NCBI GenBank assembly: GCA_051530055.1
Contig: CM121342.1
Location: 7,254,001 to 7,318,000 of the forward strand
DNA from: Neoechinorhynchus agilis
Lineage: Eukaryota > Acanthocephala
Direction of reading: 5' to 3'
Length of the DNA stretch: 64,000 bases
The notes beneath the pieces are model-generated. The model saw only the letters and a list, made by a program, of their open reading frames with translations, had not been told where the DNA came from and made no database searches. The position numbers and the translations under genes were made by a program. Positions 21,679 through 32,989 of the stretch are shown here, piece by piece. The first letter of the stretch is position 1; every line of letters starts with the position of its first letter.

Positions 21679-21709
<31 letters not shown>

Positions 21710-23249
21710 TCCCGCTGTTACTCTCCAAGCCCGTCCCAGTGGACTTTGAAGTGTAATTCGTTAAAGTCCTTAAAGAATGGAGTTGGTGATGCTTTTCTTT
21801 TTATGAATATTATGGATAGCCTCTTTTCCTAACACCCTCATGTTTTATTCCAGATTTATTATCGAACGAAAAATGGGTGTTTTATTTGTTTATTGCTTCA
21901 AATTTTCGACGCCTTGCGTCTTCGTCAGGAAGCTTTTCTTCGGCTATCTGAAAAGGAATCAGAGGAGGGCAACGCTGCATGGCATCGTGGGAATGTGAAT
22001 TGGAGGAATTTATGTCTGAGTCCGTCCGGTTTAGTACCGGAGATACATAGTTGATTGATTTTAACTTCTGCTTAGTCCTTGTAGGATTTGTATACCGTCA
22101 ATGGCCCCCTTTGCGTCCCTAGATACCAACAGCACCATTTGTTTTGCTTTGGAGGTAGGGAAGCATCTTTCAATTTTATTGTAACCAAAATCAACTCTCA
22201 ACGAGCAACAGTGCCATAAACTCCGCAAATTCGGTGAGAACATCAAACCCAAAGAAATTCAGGAAACCATGGCAAGAAAGTCGAAGTTGTACATTCTCAA
22301 AATCGTGCCGGATATATACAGAGGGCTCTATAGTTAAATTCGGCTAGCGGACATTATTTACATTAATCGTTTTCGTAAATATGGTCAAAGTGCATTTACT
22401 ACAAAGGAGTTGAGGCTCTGATGTGATCGATAGGTCAAAATCTAAAAGGAGTGGAACTTTAAGACATTAACAACGACGGTGATGCCGACGAAAAGTGGCA
22501 CTATTGACGTTTGTCAACTCTGCTTCATCAGGATGGATCTAAGTAAATGGCATTGAGGGAAGGTGTTTCTATAGATTGGCATTACTCGGGGAGAAGCTAT
22601 GGCGAAGGAATCATGAATTATCAAGACTTTCAATGAACGATGAGACAATGAGTTAGATTTTCGATTAGACCAAACTAGAAAGTGTAGCACTTTTTTGATC
22701 TCTGCCACGCTGGAAAAAGATTCTGTGTGCAAATGGGTAAAAATTATATATCAAAGAATCACTTTAATTAAAATATTTCGTCCAATCACACTGGACGTCT
22801 TCAGTCAATTATCTAAAAATTAATTTGACAACCTCAATCTTTGAAGTGACGGTGCAACGAACCAACGGATTAAAGTTTTTTCGAATACCGTGCATTGTTT
22901 TTCCGGACAAAAAAGATTTGCTCTTGAGCGATGTTTTTACTAATTGAAACCATTACAAAGAACGAGATCCTTAAATAAGAATGCGATTCAATGGCATTGT
23001 CCTCAAACAGAATTTAGTTTCATTATTTCCATAGAGTAGAAGTCAGAAAAATCGGTAGCGCAAAAATCCCCGTTAAAAAATCAAGATTTTTAGTACGAAA
23101 CAAATTGATTCTAAAGCAACCAATTGGGATAAATTTTATGTCGTTAAGAATAATGGATTCCGATTACCATCGTGACCTGCTCGAAGGGACGGATGTAGGG
23201 TTCCTCAGCCTTAGTCTCACAGCCATTCTTAATCTTAAGAGAATTTCTC
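20603..23249. other. Long stretch without recognisable gene
   Basis: No confident gene. Scattered minus-strand frames (20289-20813) look coding-like but match nothing I recognise. Around 21880-21960 and 22500-22535 the minus strand has cctgacgaagacgcaaggcg and cctgatgaagcagagttgac, motifs reminiscent of the DEA-coding tails after the nuclease of Penelope-like elements, so the stretch is probably old retroelement debris. Confidence 0.4.
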
Positions 23250-23981
23250 GTGAAAATACTCCCGGTAATATCATATTTGATTTATTGGAGATATCTCGCG
23301 AGGTAACCTCGCCTCATTCGTCATCTGAAAATATGTTTTCCGATTCAGGTTCTAAGCTCGAGTTCGCGGAATCGCCAAACCCGAAGTTCGGGGCCAATTA
23401 TCCGCTCGAACCCCCTGCGCTTTGGTAAGCTAAAATTAGCTTTATTTCCTTCCATTGTATTGGACACAGCGATGTGTAAGGCCTCCAAAACAAGCTGTCT
23501 TTTTAAGATTTGTTCCTTTTCCAGGAAGTTGGTGCCACCAAAATCCGCTCGATGCTTACATGTCTCTTGATGATTGCAGATTGCCGACGAATGCTCAAAT
23601 CGACTGCAGGCTTGTTTATGTTGAGCGACCCTCTTCTCGAAGCCTTGCATCGTTTGTCCGATATAGACTTTCTCACACTGTTCACAGTGCATTCTGTATA
23701 TCCCATTAGTCGGCTCAATTCTACCCTTCTTGAATGTGCATCTGAGGGCGATTCCTTTAATATTTGTTAAAAAATCAATACTAAAATCATGGAAAGACGT
23801 AGTATAGCGCAGGGGGTTCGAACGGATAATTGGCCCCAAACTTCGAGTTTGGCGATTCCACGCACTCGAGCTTAAAACCTGAATGTGAAAAACATATTTT
23901 TGGATGACTGATAAGGTGAGGTTACCTCCTCGCGAAATATCTCCAATAAATCAAATATGCTATTACCGCGAGTATTTTCAC
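23250..23981 (-). mobile_element. Penelope-like element remnant: GIY-YIG nuclease between inverted repeats
   Basis: A minus-strand frame at 23839-23345 encodes a GIY-YIG domain: GIYRMHCEQCEKVYIGQT at the start, followed by an R..Q..H helix and a downstream conserved E. This is the C-terminal nuclease typical of Penelope-like retroelements. It is flanked by two inverted copies of about 170 bp (23250-23422 and 23805-23981), sharing for example gcgcagggggttcgaacgga in reverse orientation. Inverted or direct terminal repeats are a known feature of this family. The reverse transcriptase part is missing, so the copy is truncated and inactive. Confidence 0.8.
23890..23981 (+). ncRNA. Candidate degenerate hammerhead ribozyme in the right inverted repeat
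   Basis: Within the repeat, CTGATAA (23908-23914) and GAAA (23934-23937) bracket a hairpin with a GAGG/CCTC stem, the layout of the hammerhead core (CUGANGA, stem II, GAAA). A possible stem I pairs tttttgg before the core with ccaaaatt after it. In the left repeat the corresponding outer segments differ but can still pair (tttc with gaaa). Hammerheads are known in Penelope-like terminal repeats. Both copies depart from the consensus core, so activity is doubtful. Confidence 0.35.
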
Positions 23982-24260
23982 CAAAATTATAAACTTTGAC
24001 TAACCCGAAGGATTTTCTCTATCGATAACATTCGGAAATGATTTAGTCTAATGAATCCCAAAATGATCGATAGACGTCTTATATTCACGTGCCCATGCCC
24101 CCCGCGCCCATAAACACAAAAATCATTGCACGCACTGACAATTAGAGCTATGGCATAAATCGGGGAATTCTGTTGCTCGCTATGGTCGAGCGGATTATGA
24201 TTTTCATTATTGAATCCCACGCTTCTAATCCTATATTTACACAACAATCTCATAACCGTT
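23982..24260. other. Short 3' flank of OGT, no gene
   Basis: No coding signal and no clear polyadenylation signal for OGT recognised. Confidence 0.4.
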
Positions 24261-27200
24261 TCAAGCGGACTTTGACGATGATGATGAATCAAGCGATAGA
24301 ATATGGTCGAGCGGCATCCCATTTCTGAATCGGCTGTACATGCACTCGTAAAGCTTTTCCAGATTTCGAGTATAGGTTTGAACATTGAAGAGACTTGAAG
24401 TAAGTCTAGCGTCAAAGACCTTTTGCCGAATGCGAGCCAGTTCTTCATGATCGTTTCCGAGTCTGATGCCGATTTGTTCGTATTGTTCAAAAGAGTTGGC
24501 TATGAGCTCCGGACACCCCAAGGCTGCCAGTTGTGACGCAGCGACTCGACTGGCTAAGCTGTCCAAAGGAAAAGTAATCATTGGCGTTCCCGCCCATAAA
24601 ATATCCATCCCGGTTGTGTGTCCGTTGCATAATGGAGTATCGAGGCAAATATCCGCAAGCTGTCCTCGTCTTACATGTTCTTCTTTGGGTGCAACGTTCG
24701 TGAATATTAGACGGTTTGGATTTAGACCACGGCCAAATGCATATTTAATAAGATTTCCTTCTCCAGAGGCTGGAAATCTTAGCAGCCATATGACGCTATT
24801 CGGAACTGCGTTTAAAATATTACACCAGGCATTCATGCACTTGGGATCGATTTTATAGAGTTGATTAAAGTTACAGAATACTATTGCGTTTTCAGGGAGA
24901 CCGTATTGAGACCTGCATGTAAGAAGAGCGTTGTTAGGAATCAACTCACCGGCTGCTTCTTTATGTTGATGGGGTAAAAGACCAAGATGAGCTGTAACAA
25001 CAAGAGATCCAATGGCTACGGTTGCAGAAGGCGGCATTACGGACGCTGAAGATGATGATGATGATGAACACGAGTTTGCCAGAGCGGTACAAGTGGTAGC
25101 GATTGCACTGGTGATTTGACCATCGTCGTTAGCTCGACTATTAGCCACGGTGTCTTCAGGTTTACGAAGGGCAGCTTTTTCCATAGTTCCCGGTGGAACG
25201 TTTATAATAAATTTATTGTCAGTGGACGAAGCCGGTTGAACTATCAATGGATGTGTGGTCGGCGGAGATATGGTAAGTTTATCAGTAATGTGATTGAACA
25301 TTTGTTTATGATCTCCAATGAAGAATGAATCGGGCATATACGCCATTTTCTCACTAAACTGATCTGCTTGCTCCAATGGACTCGCAACAGCGTCAGTGAT
25401 TATGTATTGCATAAACTTGGAACCACTCGTGTTTGGATAGCCGAGCCACATAACTTGAACAGGCGCCGGGGTCATTGCGAAAATCTCATTTTGAGCTCCT
25501 TTTGTGTATCCGTTTAAATTGATAAGAATATCAATACAATGGGAGTAAATAAGACTGGCCGCGTCGAAAAACGTCATTTGTGAAATGTCAATAAAGTGTT
25601 CCGCTTCTCTTTTAATTTTAGATCGAAAATTGGTCCCGTCGTCCGGAGTAAGAGCGTAACAATAGATATCAAATCGTGAGCGGTTATGCATCCCAGGGAC
25701 ACTTTGCATCAAATGAGACGTTGGATGGTTACAAAAGTCGGACGAAACGTAACCAATACGAATCCTTCCGTCCACAGACTGCGGTCTGTCCTCTGGACGA
25801 TGCGTAAAAGGGTTTCTACTCACTGAATAGACTCTTTTGACACACAACTCGGCATGTTTAGCCGCTATAGCTTTTCTTTCCGTATAACTAAACGGATAAA
25901 GCATACTGTGGTGAGGATGAACCGAACATGGAGTCTCCGGTGCGCGATTTTGAGCAGCAGCTCCGCAATTTGCCAATTGCTGACGTACAATACTGATCAC
26001 TTCGTTTTGCATCTCCGAATAATTTGACCAATCGCAAATGACTTGAAGACAATGAGCCAATGAACATACCGCATCCGGGAAGTCCGGTCGAATGCGAATT
26101 GCAACTCTATACGAAGAAATGGCACCGTCAATGTCTCCACGGTCTTTAAGCGTACTCGCCATTTGAAGATAAGCTTCTAGACTGGTAGGATTCAGATGAA
26201 TAGCTCGGTCATAGTAGGTGAGTGCCGTCGTAGTGTCTCCAATAAGGTCTTTAAGGGCATTTCCCATGCATAGATGAGCATCGGCTGAGTTAGGCTGTAA
26301 TCGGATCACCTCACGATAATGATCTACAACGGCTTGTGGACTTCCGATCTTATGATGTTGCATTAAATTGGCAATATTGGCATGTGGAGCTGCGAATTGC
26401 GGACAAACTTCGATTGCTCGTTCGTACATTTTGAGTGCTTGCTGGACTAGTCCACGCTCCCGCTTCAGATTGGCTAGATTATTTAGAGAATCCGCATGTC
26501 TAGGATCAAGTTCCAGAGCTCTCAAATAACATTTTTCGGCTTCATCACTGTCGCCTTTAAGTTTTAAAGCGTTTGCGAGATTGCATAAAGCGTCCGGAAA
26601 AGCTGGTTTTATCTCAAGTGCCCGTCGGTACATATCGATTGCGAGGTGGAGCTGACCTCGATCATAATAAACAGCCGCTAGATTAGCGATAACGATCGGA
26701 TTATTCGGTGCAATGTTTAAAGCGTTCAAATAGGCAGTAACAGCCCGTTCATGCGAGCCCACAAGTTTCAGAACATTCCCAAGATTGAGGAAAGCATCAA
26801 GAAAGTGTGGATCAAGTTGAGACGCCTTCTCGAAATAATGGATAGCTAGCCAGATTTCATTTTGAGCATTAAAGATACAACCAAGATTAGACCAGGCGAT
26901 AGCGAAACTCGGATTAGTTTCAATGGCTTTAATATAACAGTTTTTGGCATCTTCTAATTGTCCGACGTATTTGTATACGTTTCCAAGATCACTCCGGACG
27001 CAATACATGTTCGGATACATTTCAAGTACTTGTAAATAAGTTTTAATGGCTTCATCGAATTGGAAGTTATGAGCATATGCTCCACCTAGATGAATAAGAG
27101 CGTCACAATATGTTGGATCGATTTCTAAAGATCTTCGATAAGCATCGATTGCTTCTTTCCATTGCATACCGTCCCGGGCGATGTGTCCGACCAGAACGTA

Positions 27201-27629
27201 AGCTTCAAGCAGAATACGAGTGGGTGGTCTTTTTCGGATAACCGAGAAAACATATTGACTCGATTGATGAAGACGTCCTAATCTTAAACTGATTCTGGCC
27301 AGTAGAAGATATACATCTAAATTTTCAGGCATGATATCAGCAGCCTTAAGGGCGCTCCGCTCGGCCTCTTCTGGATTATCCTGTTCTAGAGATCTGGCTG
27401 CATGTTCAAACCATTGAGCGAATATCGGCGATATCTGGTCATTGAGTTGAGTGTTTGAGAATTGATGGTGCAGTGTATCGATCGGATCAATAGGAGTTGG
27501 AGTTGTAGTCGTCAAGCGTGTTCCCAACTGATAAGAACTTCTTTGGTGAGTCGGTAAGATTAAATTGTTCCCATTGATCGTTGAAACTTGTTGACCGTGC
27601 CGATGAGGAAGCTGCGGAGTAGCTTGCAT
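24261..27629 (-). CDS. OGT: O-GlcNAc transferase (OGT), uninterrupted coding exon
   Basis: About 1122 residues from ATG at 27629. This enzyme transfers GlcNAc from UDP-GlcNAc to Ser/Thr of nuclear and cytoplasmic proteins. Residues of about 75-540 are tandem TPR repeats (for example ALEIKPAFPDALCNLANALK, repeated every 34 residues). The catalytic part starts at about 575 with HPHHSMLYPF and GYVSSDFCNHPTSHLMQS, carrying the conserved histidines. NQLYKIDPK near 925 carries the lysine equivalent to human K842, and LCNGHTTGMDILW lies near 1005. The linker domain of about 760-890 is divergent and ends in a Ser-rich run (SCSSSSSSSAS). In-frame ATGs at 27638 and 27629 are possible; the latter sits directly after gtttcag, an acceptor that could join exon sequence ending at 27705. 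Length is close to the nematode protein of about 1150 residues. Confidence 0.96.
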   Translation of the reverse strand: MQATPQLPHRHGQQVSTINGNNLILPTHQRSSYQLGTRLTTTTPTPIDPIDTLHHQFSNTQLNDQISPIFAQWFEHAARSLEQDNPEEAERSALKAADIMPENLDVYLLLARISLRLGRLHQSSQYVFSVIRKRPPTRILLEAYVLVGHIARDGMQWKEAIDAYRRSLEIDPTYCDALIHLGGAYAHNFQFDEAIKTYLQVLEMYPNMYCVRSDLGNVYKYVGQLEDAKNCYIKAIETNPSFAIAWSNLGCIFNAQNEIWLAIHYFEKASQLDPHFLDAFLNLGNVLKLVGSHERAVTAYLNALNIAPNNPIVIANLAAVYYDRGQLHLAIDMYRRALEIKPAFPDALCNLANALKLKGDSDEAEKCYLRALELDPRHADSLNNLANLKRERGLVQQALKMYERAIEVCPQFAAPHANIANLMQHHKIGSPQAVVDHYREVIRLQPNSADAHLCMGNALKDLIGDTTTALTYYDRAIHLNPTSLEAYLQMASTLKDRGDIDGAISSYRVAIRIRPDFPDAVCSLAHCLQVICDWSNYSEMQNEVISIVRQQLANCGAAAQNRAPETPCSVHPHHSMLYPFSYTERKAIAAKHAELCVKRVYSVSRNPFTHRPEDRPQSVDGRIRIGYVSSDFCNHPTSHLMQSVPGMHNRSRFDIYCYALTPDDGTNFRSKIKREAEHFIDISQMTFFDAASLIYSHCIDILINLNGYTKGAQNEIFAMTPAPVQVMWLGYPNTSGSKFMQYIITDAVASPLEQADQFSEKMAYMPDSFFIGDHKQMFNHITDKLTISPPTTHPLIVQPASSTDNKFIINVPPGTMEKAALRKPEDTVANSRANDDGQITSAIATTCTALANSCSSSSSSSASVMPPSATVAIGSLVVTAHLGLLPHQHKEAAGELIPNNALLTCRSQYGLPENAIVFCNFNQLYKIDPKCMNAWCNILNAVPNSVIWLLRFPASGEGNLIKYAFGRGLNPNRLIFTNVAPKEEHVRRGQLADICLDTPLCNGHTTGMDILWAGTPMITFPLDSLASRVAASQLAALGCPELIANSFEQYEQIGIRLGNDHEELARIRQKVFDARLTSSLFNVQTYTRNLEKLYECMYSRFRNGMPLDHILSLDSSSSSKSA

Positions 27630-27704
27630 CTGAAACATTATCAAACCAAAAATGAGTTCTAGGCTCCCAAAAAACTCGGTGTTAGATGCGTAAAATTATC
27701 CAAC
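27630..27704 (-). other. Candidate 5' intron of OGT
   Basis: On the minus strand ctacag/gttgga at 27705/27704 and gtttcag just before ATG 27629 are a plausible donor and acceptor 75 bp apart. The upstream open frame (27878-27705) is in phase and would add about 40 residues from an internal Met, but it looks more like a 5' untranslated exon than protein. The alternative is leader trans-splicing at the same acceptor. Confidence 0.4.
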
Positions 27705-27827
27705 CTGTAGAATACGCCGTAAACAAGGTGATTTCTTGTTTGCCACTCTCCTCCATAGAGCAAAATCCAAACACAAGAAAACCATCATCCACTCCTCGGT
27801 AACGACGACTCCATCATACGCGCGTTG

Positions 27828-27857
27828 CATCACCGCCGCCGCCGCCGCCGCCGCCGT
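27828..27857. repeat. (CGC)n microsatellite upstream of OGT
   Basis: Eight or more near-perfect cgc triplets, placed in the likely first exon or promoter of OGT and followed by a G-run (gggggggtgcgcgg). Confidence 0.9.
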
Positions 27858-27944
27858 ACAGTTTAGTGCGTAGCGCAAGTGGGGGGGGTGCGCGGCACCG
27901 TTGACGTGTAACTTTGGAACAGAGACGAGAGAGGTGCGTGCGAG

Positions 27945-30900
27945 GGAGATTTGAGGTCAAAAAGGGACGAAAGTTTTTGATGGGAAATCGGGAATCTACA
28001 ATGGGAATCGGGGATTTTGCTCAAAATGAAAGGTGAACGGCGGGATTTGGGGTAAAAAAGGATGAAAGCCTTTAGGGAAATGGGAATCGGTGATTTTGTT
28101 CAAAACGAAAGATGAACGGCGGGATTTGGGGTAAAAAAGGATGAAAGCCTTTAGGGAAATGGGAATCGGGGATTTTGTTCAAAACGAAAGATGAACGGCG
28201 GGATTTGGGGTAAAAAAGGACGAAAGCCTTTAGGGAAATGGGAATCGTTTGTTCAAAGAAAGATGAACGGCGGGATTTGGGGTAAAAGGAGAAAGCCTTT
28301 AGGGAAATGGGAATCGGGGATTTTGTTCAAAACGAAAGATGAACGGCGGGATTTGGGGTAAAAAAGGACGAAAGCCTTTAGGGAAATGGGAATCGGGGAT
28401 TTTGTTCAAAACGAAAGATGAACGGCGGGATTTGGGGTAAAAAAGGATGAAAGCCTTTAGGGAAATGGGAATCGGGGATTTTGTTCAAAACGAAAGATGA
28501 ACGGCGGGATTTGGGATAAAAAAGGACGAAAGCCTTTAGGGAAATGGGAATCGGGGATTTTGTTCAAAACGAAAGATGAACGGCGGGATTTGGGGTAAAA
28601 AAGGATGAAAGCCTTTAGGGAAATGGGAATCGGGGATTTTGTTCAAAACGAAAGATGAACGGCGGGATTTGAAAAAAGATGAAGCCTTTAGGGAAATGGG
28701 AATCGGGGATTTTGTTCAAAACGAAAGATGAACGGCGGGATTTGGGGTAAAAAAGGATGAAAGCCTTTAAGGAAATGGGAATCGGGGATTTTGTTCAAAA
28801 CGAAAGATGAACGGCGGGATTTGGGGTAAAGGATGAAAGCCTTTGAAATGGGAATCGGGGATTTTGTTCAAAACGAAAGATGAGCGGGATTTGGTAAGGA
28901 TGAAAGCCTTTAGGGAAATGGGAATCGGGGATTTTGTTCAAAACGAAAGATGAACGGCGGGATTTGGGGTAAAAAAGGATGAAAGCCTTTAGGGAAATGG
29001 GAATCGGGGATTTTGTTCAAAACGAAAGATGAACGGCGGGATTTGGTAAAAAAGGAGAAAGCTTTGGATTTGTTCAAAACGAAAGATGAACGGCGGGATT
29101 TGGGGTAAAAAAGGATGAAAGCCTTTAGGGAAATGGGAATCGGGGATTTTGTTCAAAACGAAAGATGAACGGCGGGATTTGGGGTAAAAAAGGATGAAAG
29201 CCTTTAGGGAAATGGGAATCGGGGATTTTGTTCAAAACGAAAGATGAACGGCGGGATTTGGGGTAAAAAAGGATGAAAGCCTTTAGGGAAATGGGAATCG
29301 GGGATTTTGTTCAAAACGAAAGATGAACGGCGGGATTTGGGGTAAAAAAGGATGAAAGCCTTTAGGGAAATGGGAATCGGGGATTTTGTTCAAAACGAAA
29401 GATGAACGGCGGGATTTGGGGTAAAAAAGGATGAAAGCCTTTAGGGAAATGGGAATCGGGGATTTTGTTCAAAACGAAAGATGAACGGCGGGATTTGGGG
29501 TAAAAAAGGATGAAAGCCTTTAGGGAAATGGGAATCGGGGATTTTGTTCAAAACGAAAGATGAACGGCGGGATTTGGGGTAAAAAAGGACGAAAGCCTTT
29601 AGGGAAATGGGAATCGGTGATTTTGTTCAAAACGAAAGATGAACGGCGGGATTTGGGGTAAAAAAGGATGAAAGCCTTTAGGGAAATGGGAATCGGGGTT
29701 TTGTTCAAAACGAAAGATGAACGGCGGGATTTGGGGTAAGGATGAAAGCCTTTAGGGAAATGGGAATCGGGGATTTTGTTCAAAACGAAAGATGAACGGC
29801 GGGATTTGGGGTAAAAAAGGACGAAAGCCTTTAGGGAAATGGGAATCGGGGATTTTGTTCAAAACGAAAGATGAACGGCGGGATTTGGGGTAAAAAAGGA
29901 CGAAAGCCTTTAGGGAAATGGGAATTTTGTTCAAAACGAAAGATGAACGGCGGGATTTGGGGTAAAAAAGGATGAAAGCCTTTAGGGAAATGGGAATCGG
30001 GGATTTTGTTCAAAACGAAAGATGAACGGCGGGATTTGGGGTAAAAAAGATGAAAGCCTTTAGGGAAATGGGAATCGGGGATTTTGTTCAAAACGAAAGA
30101 TGAACGGCGGGATTTGGGGTGGACGAAAGCCTTTAGGGAAATGGGAAATCGGTGATTTTGTTCAAAACGAAAGATGAACGGCGGGATTTGGGGTAAAAAA
30201 GGACGAAAGCCTTTAGGGAAATGGGAATCGGGGATTTTGTTCAAAACGAAAGATGAACGGCGGGATTTGGGGTAAAAAAGATGAAAGCCTTTAGGGAAAT
30301 GGGAATCGGGGATTTTGTTCAAAACGAAAGATGAACGGCGGGATTTGGGGTGGAGAAAGCCTTTAGGGAAATGGGAATCGGTGATTTTGTTCAAAACGAA
30401 AGATGAACGGCGGGATTTGAGATAAAAAAGGACGAAAGCCTTTAGGGAAATGGGGAATCGGGGATTTTGTTCAAAACGAAAGATGAACGGCGGGATTTGG
30501 GGTAAAAAAGGATGAAAGCCTTTAGGGAAATGGGAATCAGGGGATTTTGTTCAAAACGAAAGATGAACGGCGGGATTTGGGGTAAAAAAGGATGAAAGCC
30601 TTTAGGGAAATGGGAATCGGGGATTTTGTTCAAAACGAAAGATGAACGGCGGGATTTGGGGTAAAAAAGGATGAAAGCCTTTAGGGAAATGGGAATCGGG
30701 GATTTTGTTCAAAACGAAAGATGAACGGCGGGATTTGGGGTAAAAAAGGATGAAAGCCTTTAGGGAAATGGGAATCGGGGGGATTTTGTTCAAAACGAAA
30801 GATGAACGGCGGGATTTGGGGTAAAAAAGGATGAAAGCCTTTAGGGAAATGGGAATCGGGGATTTTGTTCAAAACGAAAGATGAACGGCGGGATTTGGGA

Positions 30901-32985
30901 TAAAAAAGGACGAAAGCCTTTAGGGAAATGGGAATCGGGGATTTTGTTCAAAACGAAAGATGAACGGCGGGATTTGGGGTAAAAAAGGATGAAAGCCTTT
31001 AGGGAAATGGGAATCGGGATTTTGTTCAAAACGAAAGATGAACGGCGGGATTTGGTAAAAAAGGACGAAAGCCTTTAGGGAAATGGGAATTTTGTTCAAA
31101 ACGAAAGATGAACGGCGGGATTTGGGGTAAAAAAGGATGAAAGCCTTTAGGGAAATGGGAATCGGGGATTTTGTTCAAAACGAAAGATGAACGGCGGGAT
31201 TTGGGGTAAAAAAGGACGAAAGCCTTTAGGGAAATGGGAATCGGTGATTTTGTTCAAAACGAAAGATGAACGGCGGGATTTGGGGTAAAAAAGGATGAAA
31301 GCCTTTAGGGAAATGGGAATCGGGGATTTTGTTCAAAACGAAAGATGAACGGCGGGATTTGGGGTAAAAAAGGATGAAAGCCTTTAGGGAAATGGGAATC
31401 TACAATGGGAATCGGGGATTTTGTTCAAAACGAAAGATGAACGGCGGGATTTGGGGTAAAAAAGGATGAAAGTTTTTAAGGAAATCGGGATCGGGGATTT
31501 TGTTCAAAACGAAAGATGAACGGCGGGATTTGAGATCAAAAAAGGACGAAAGCCTTTAGGGAAATGGGAATCGGGGATTTTGTTCAAAACGAAAGATGAA
31601 CGGCGGGATTTGGGGTAAAAAAGGATGAAAGCCTTTAGGGAAATGGGAATCGGGGATTTTGTTCAAAACGAAAGATGAACGGCGGGATTTGGGGTAAAAA
31701 AGGACGAAAGCCTTTAGGGAAATGGGAATCGGGGATTTTGTTCAAAACGAAAGATGAACGGCGGGATTTGGGGTAAAAAAGGACGAAAGCCTTTAGGGAA
31801 ATGGGAATCGGGATTTTGTTCAAAACGAAAGATGAACGGCGGGATTTGGGATAAAAAAGGACGAAAGCCTTTAGGGAAATGGGAATCGGGGATTTTGTTC
31901 AAAACGAAAGATGAACGGCGGGATTTGGGGTAAAAAAGGATGAAAGCCTTTAGGGAAATGGGAATCGGGGATTTTGTTCAAAACGAAAGATGAACGGCGG
32001 GATTTGGGGTAAAAAAGGACGAAAGCCTTTAGGGAAATGGGAATCGGGGATTTTGTTCAAAACGAAAGATGAACGGCGGGATTTGGGGTAAAAAAGGATG
32101 AAAGCCTTTAGGGAAATGGGAATCGGGGATTTTGTTCAAAACGAAAGATGAACGGCGGGATTTGGGGTAAAAAAGGACGAAAGCCTTTAGGGAAATGGGA
32201 ATTTTGTTCAAAACGAAAGATGAACGGCGGGATTTGGGGTAAAAAAGGATGAAAGCCTTTAGGGAAATGGGAATCTACAATGGGAATTGGGGATTTTGTT
32301 CAAAAAGGAAGATAAACGGCGGGATTTGAGATCAAAAAAGGATGAAAGCCTTTAGGAAAATGGGAATCGGGGATTTTGTTCAAAACGAAAGATGAACGGC
32401 GGGATTTGGGGTAAAAAAGGACGAAAGCCTTTAGGGAAATGGGAATCGGGGATTTATTTCAAAACGAAAGATGAACGGCGGGATTTGGGGTAAAAAATTA
32501 CGAAAGCCTTTAGGGAAATGGGAATCGGTGATTTTGTTCAAAACGAAAGATGAACGGCGGGATTTGGGGTAAAAAAGGATGAAAGCCTTTAGGGAAATGG
32601 GAATCGGGGGTTTTGTTCAAAACGAAAGATGAACGGCGGGATTTGGGGTAAAAAAGGATGAAAGCCTTTAGGGAAATGGGAATCTACAATGCGAATTGGG
32701 GATTTTGTTCAAAAAGGAAGATAAACGGCGGGATTTGAGATCAAAAAAGGATGAAAGCCTTTAAGGAAATGAGAATCTTGTGGAAAAATTCCGATGGGAA
32801 TCGGGGATTTTGTTCAAAAAGGAAGATAAACGGCGGGATTTGAGGTCAAAAAAGGATGAAAGCCTTTTGCTGGGAAATGAAAATCTACAATGGGAATCGG
32901 GGATTTTGTTCAAAACGAAAGATGAACGGCGGGATTTGAGGTCAAAAAAGGATGAAAGTTTTTAAGGAAATCGGGATCGTGACGG
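27945..32985. repeat. 79-bp minisatellite, about 60 units
   Basis: The unit contains aaagatgaacggcgggattt, ggggtaaaaaaggatgaaag and cctttagggaaatgggaatc, then ggggattttgttcaaaacg, with a period of about 79 bp. Units vary by short internal deletions (for example near 28245, 28670, 28870, 29060 and 29925) and by an insertion gaatctacaatgggaat at about 27993, 31399, 32273, 32685 and 32890. The last five or six units, toward 32985, are more diverged. Minus-strand open frames through it cycle through all three phases and are not genes. Plus-strand purine richness is extreme. Confidence 0.97.
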
Positions 32986-32989
32986 AATA

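Noticed and set aside
21880-22540. Motifs like the end of Penelope-like elements (cctgacgaagacgcaagg, cctgatgaagcagagttg)
   Set aside because: Too short to call an element without family consensus; noted only as probable debris.
27705-27878. Ala-rich N-terminal exon of OGT
   Set aside because: In phase, but dominated by a CGC microsatellite and unlike any OGT N-terminus; more likely untranslated. Kept only as a possibility.
29520-32211. Many minus-strand open frames of 60-187 codons with SHFPKGF and PPFIFRFEQN motifs
   Set aside because: They follow the 79-bp minisatellite; since 79 is not a multiple of three the same bases are read in successive frames, so this is not selected protein.
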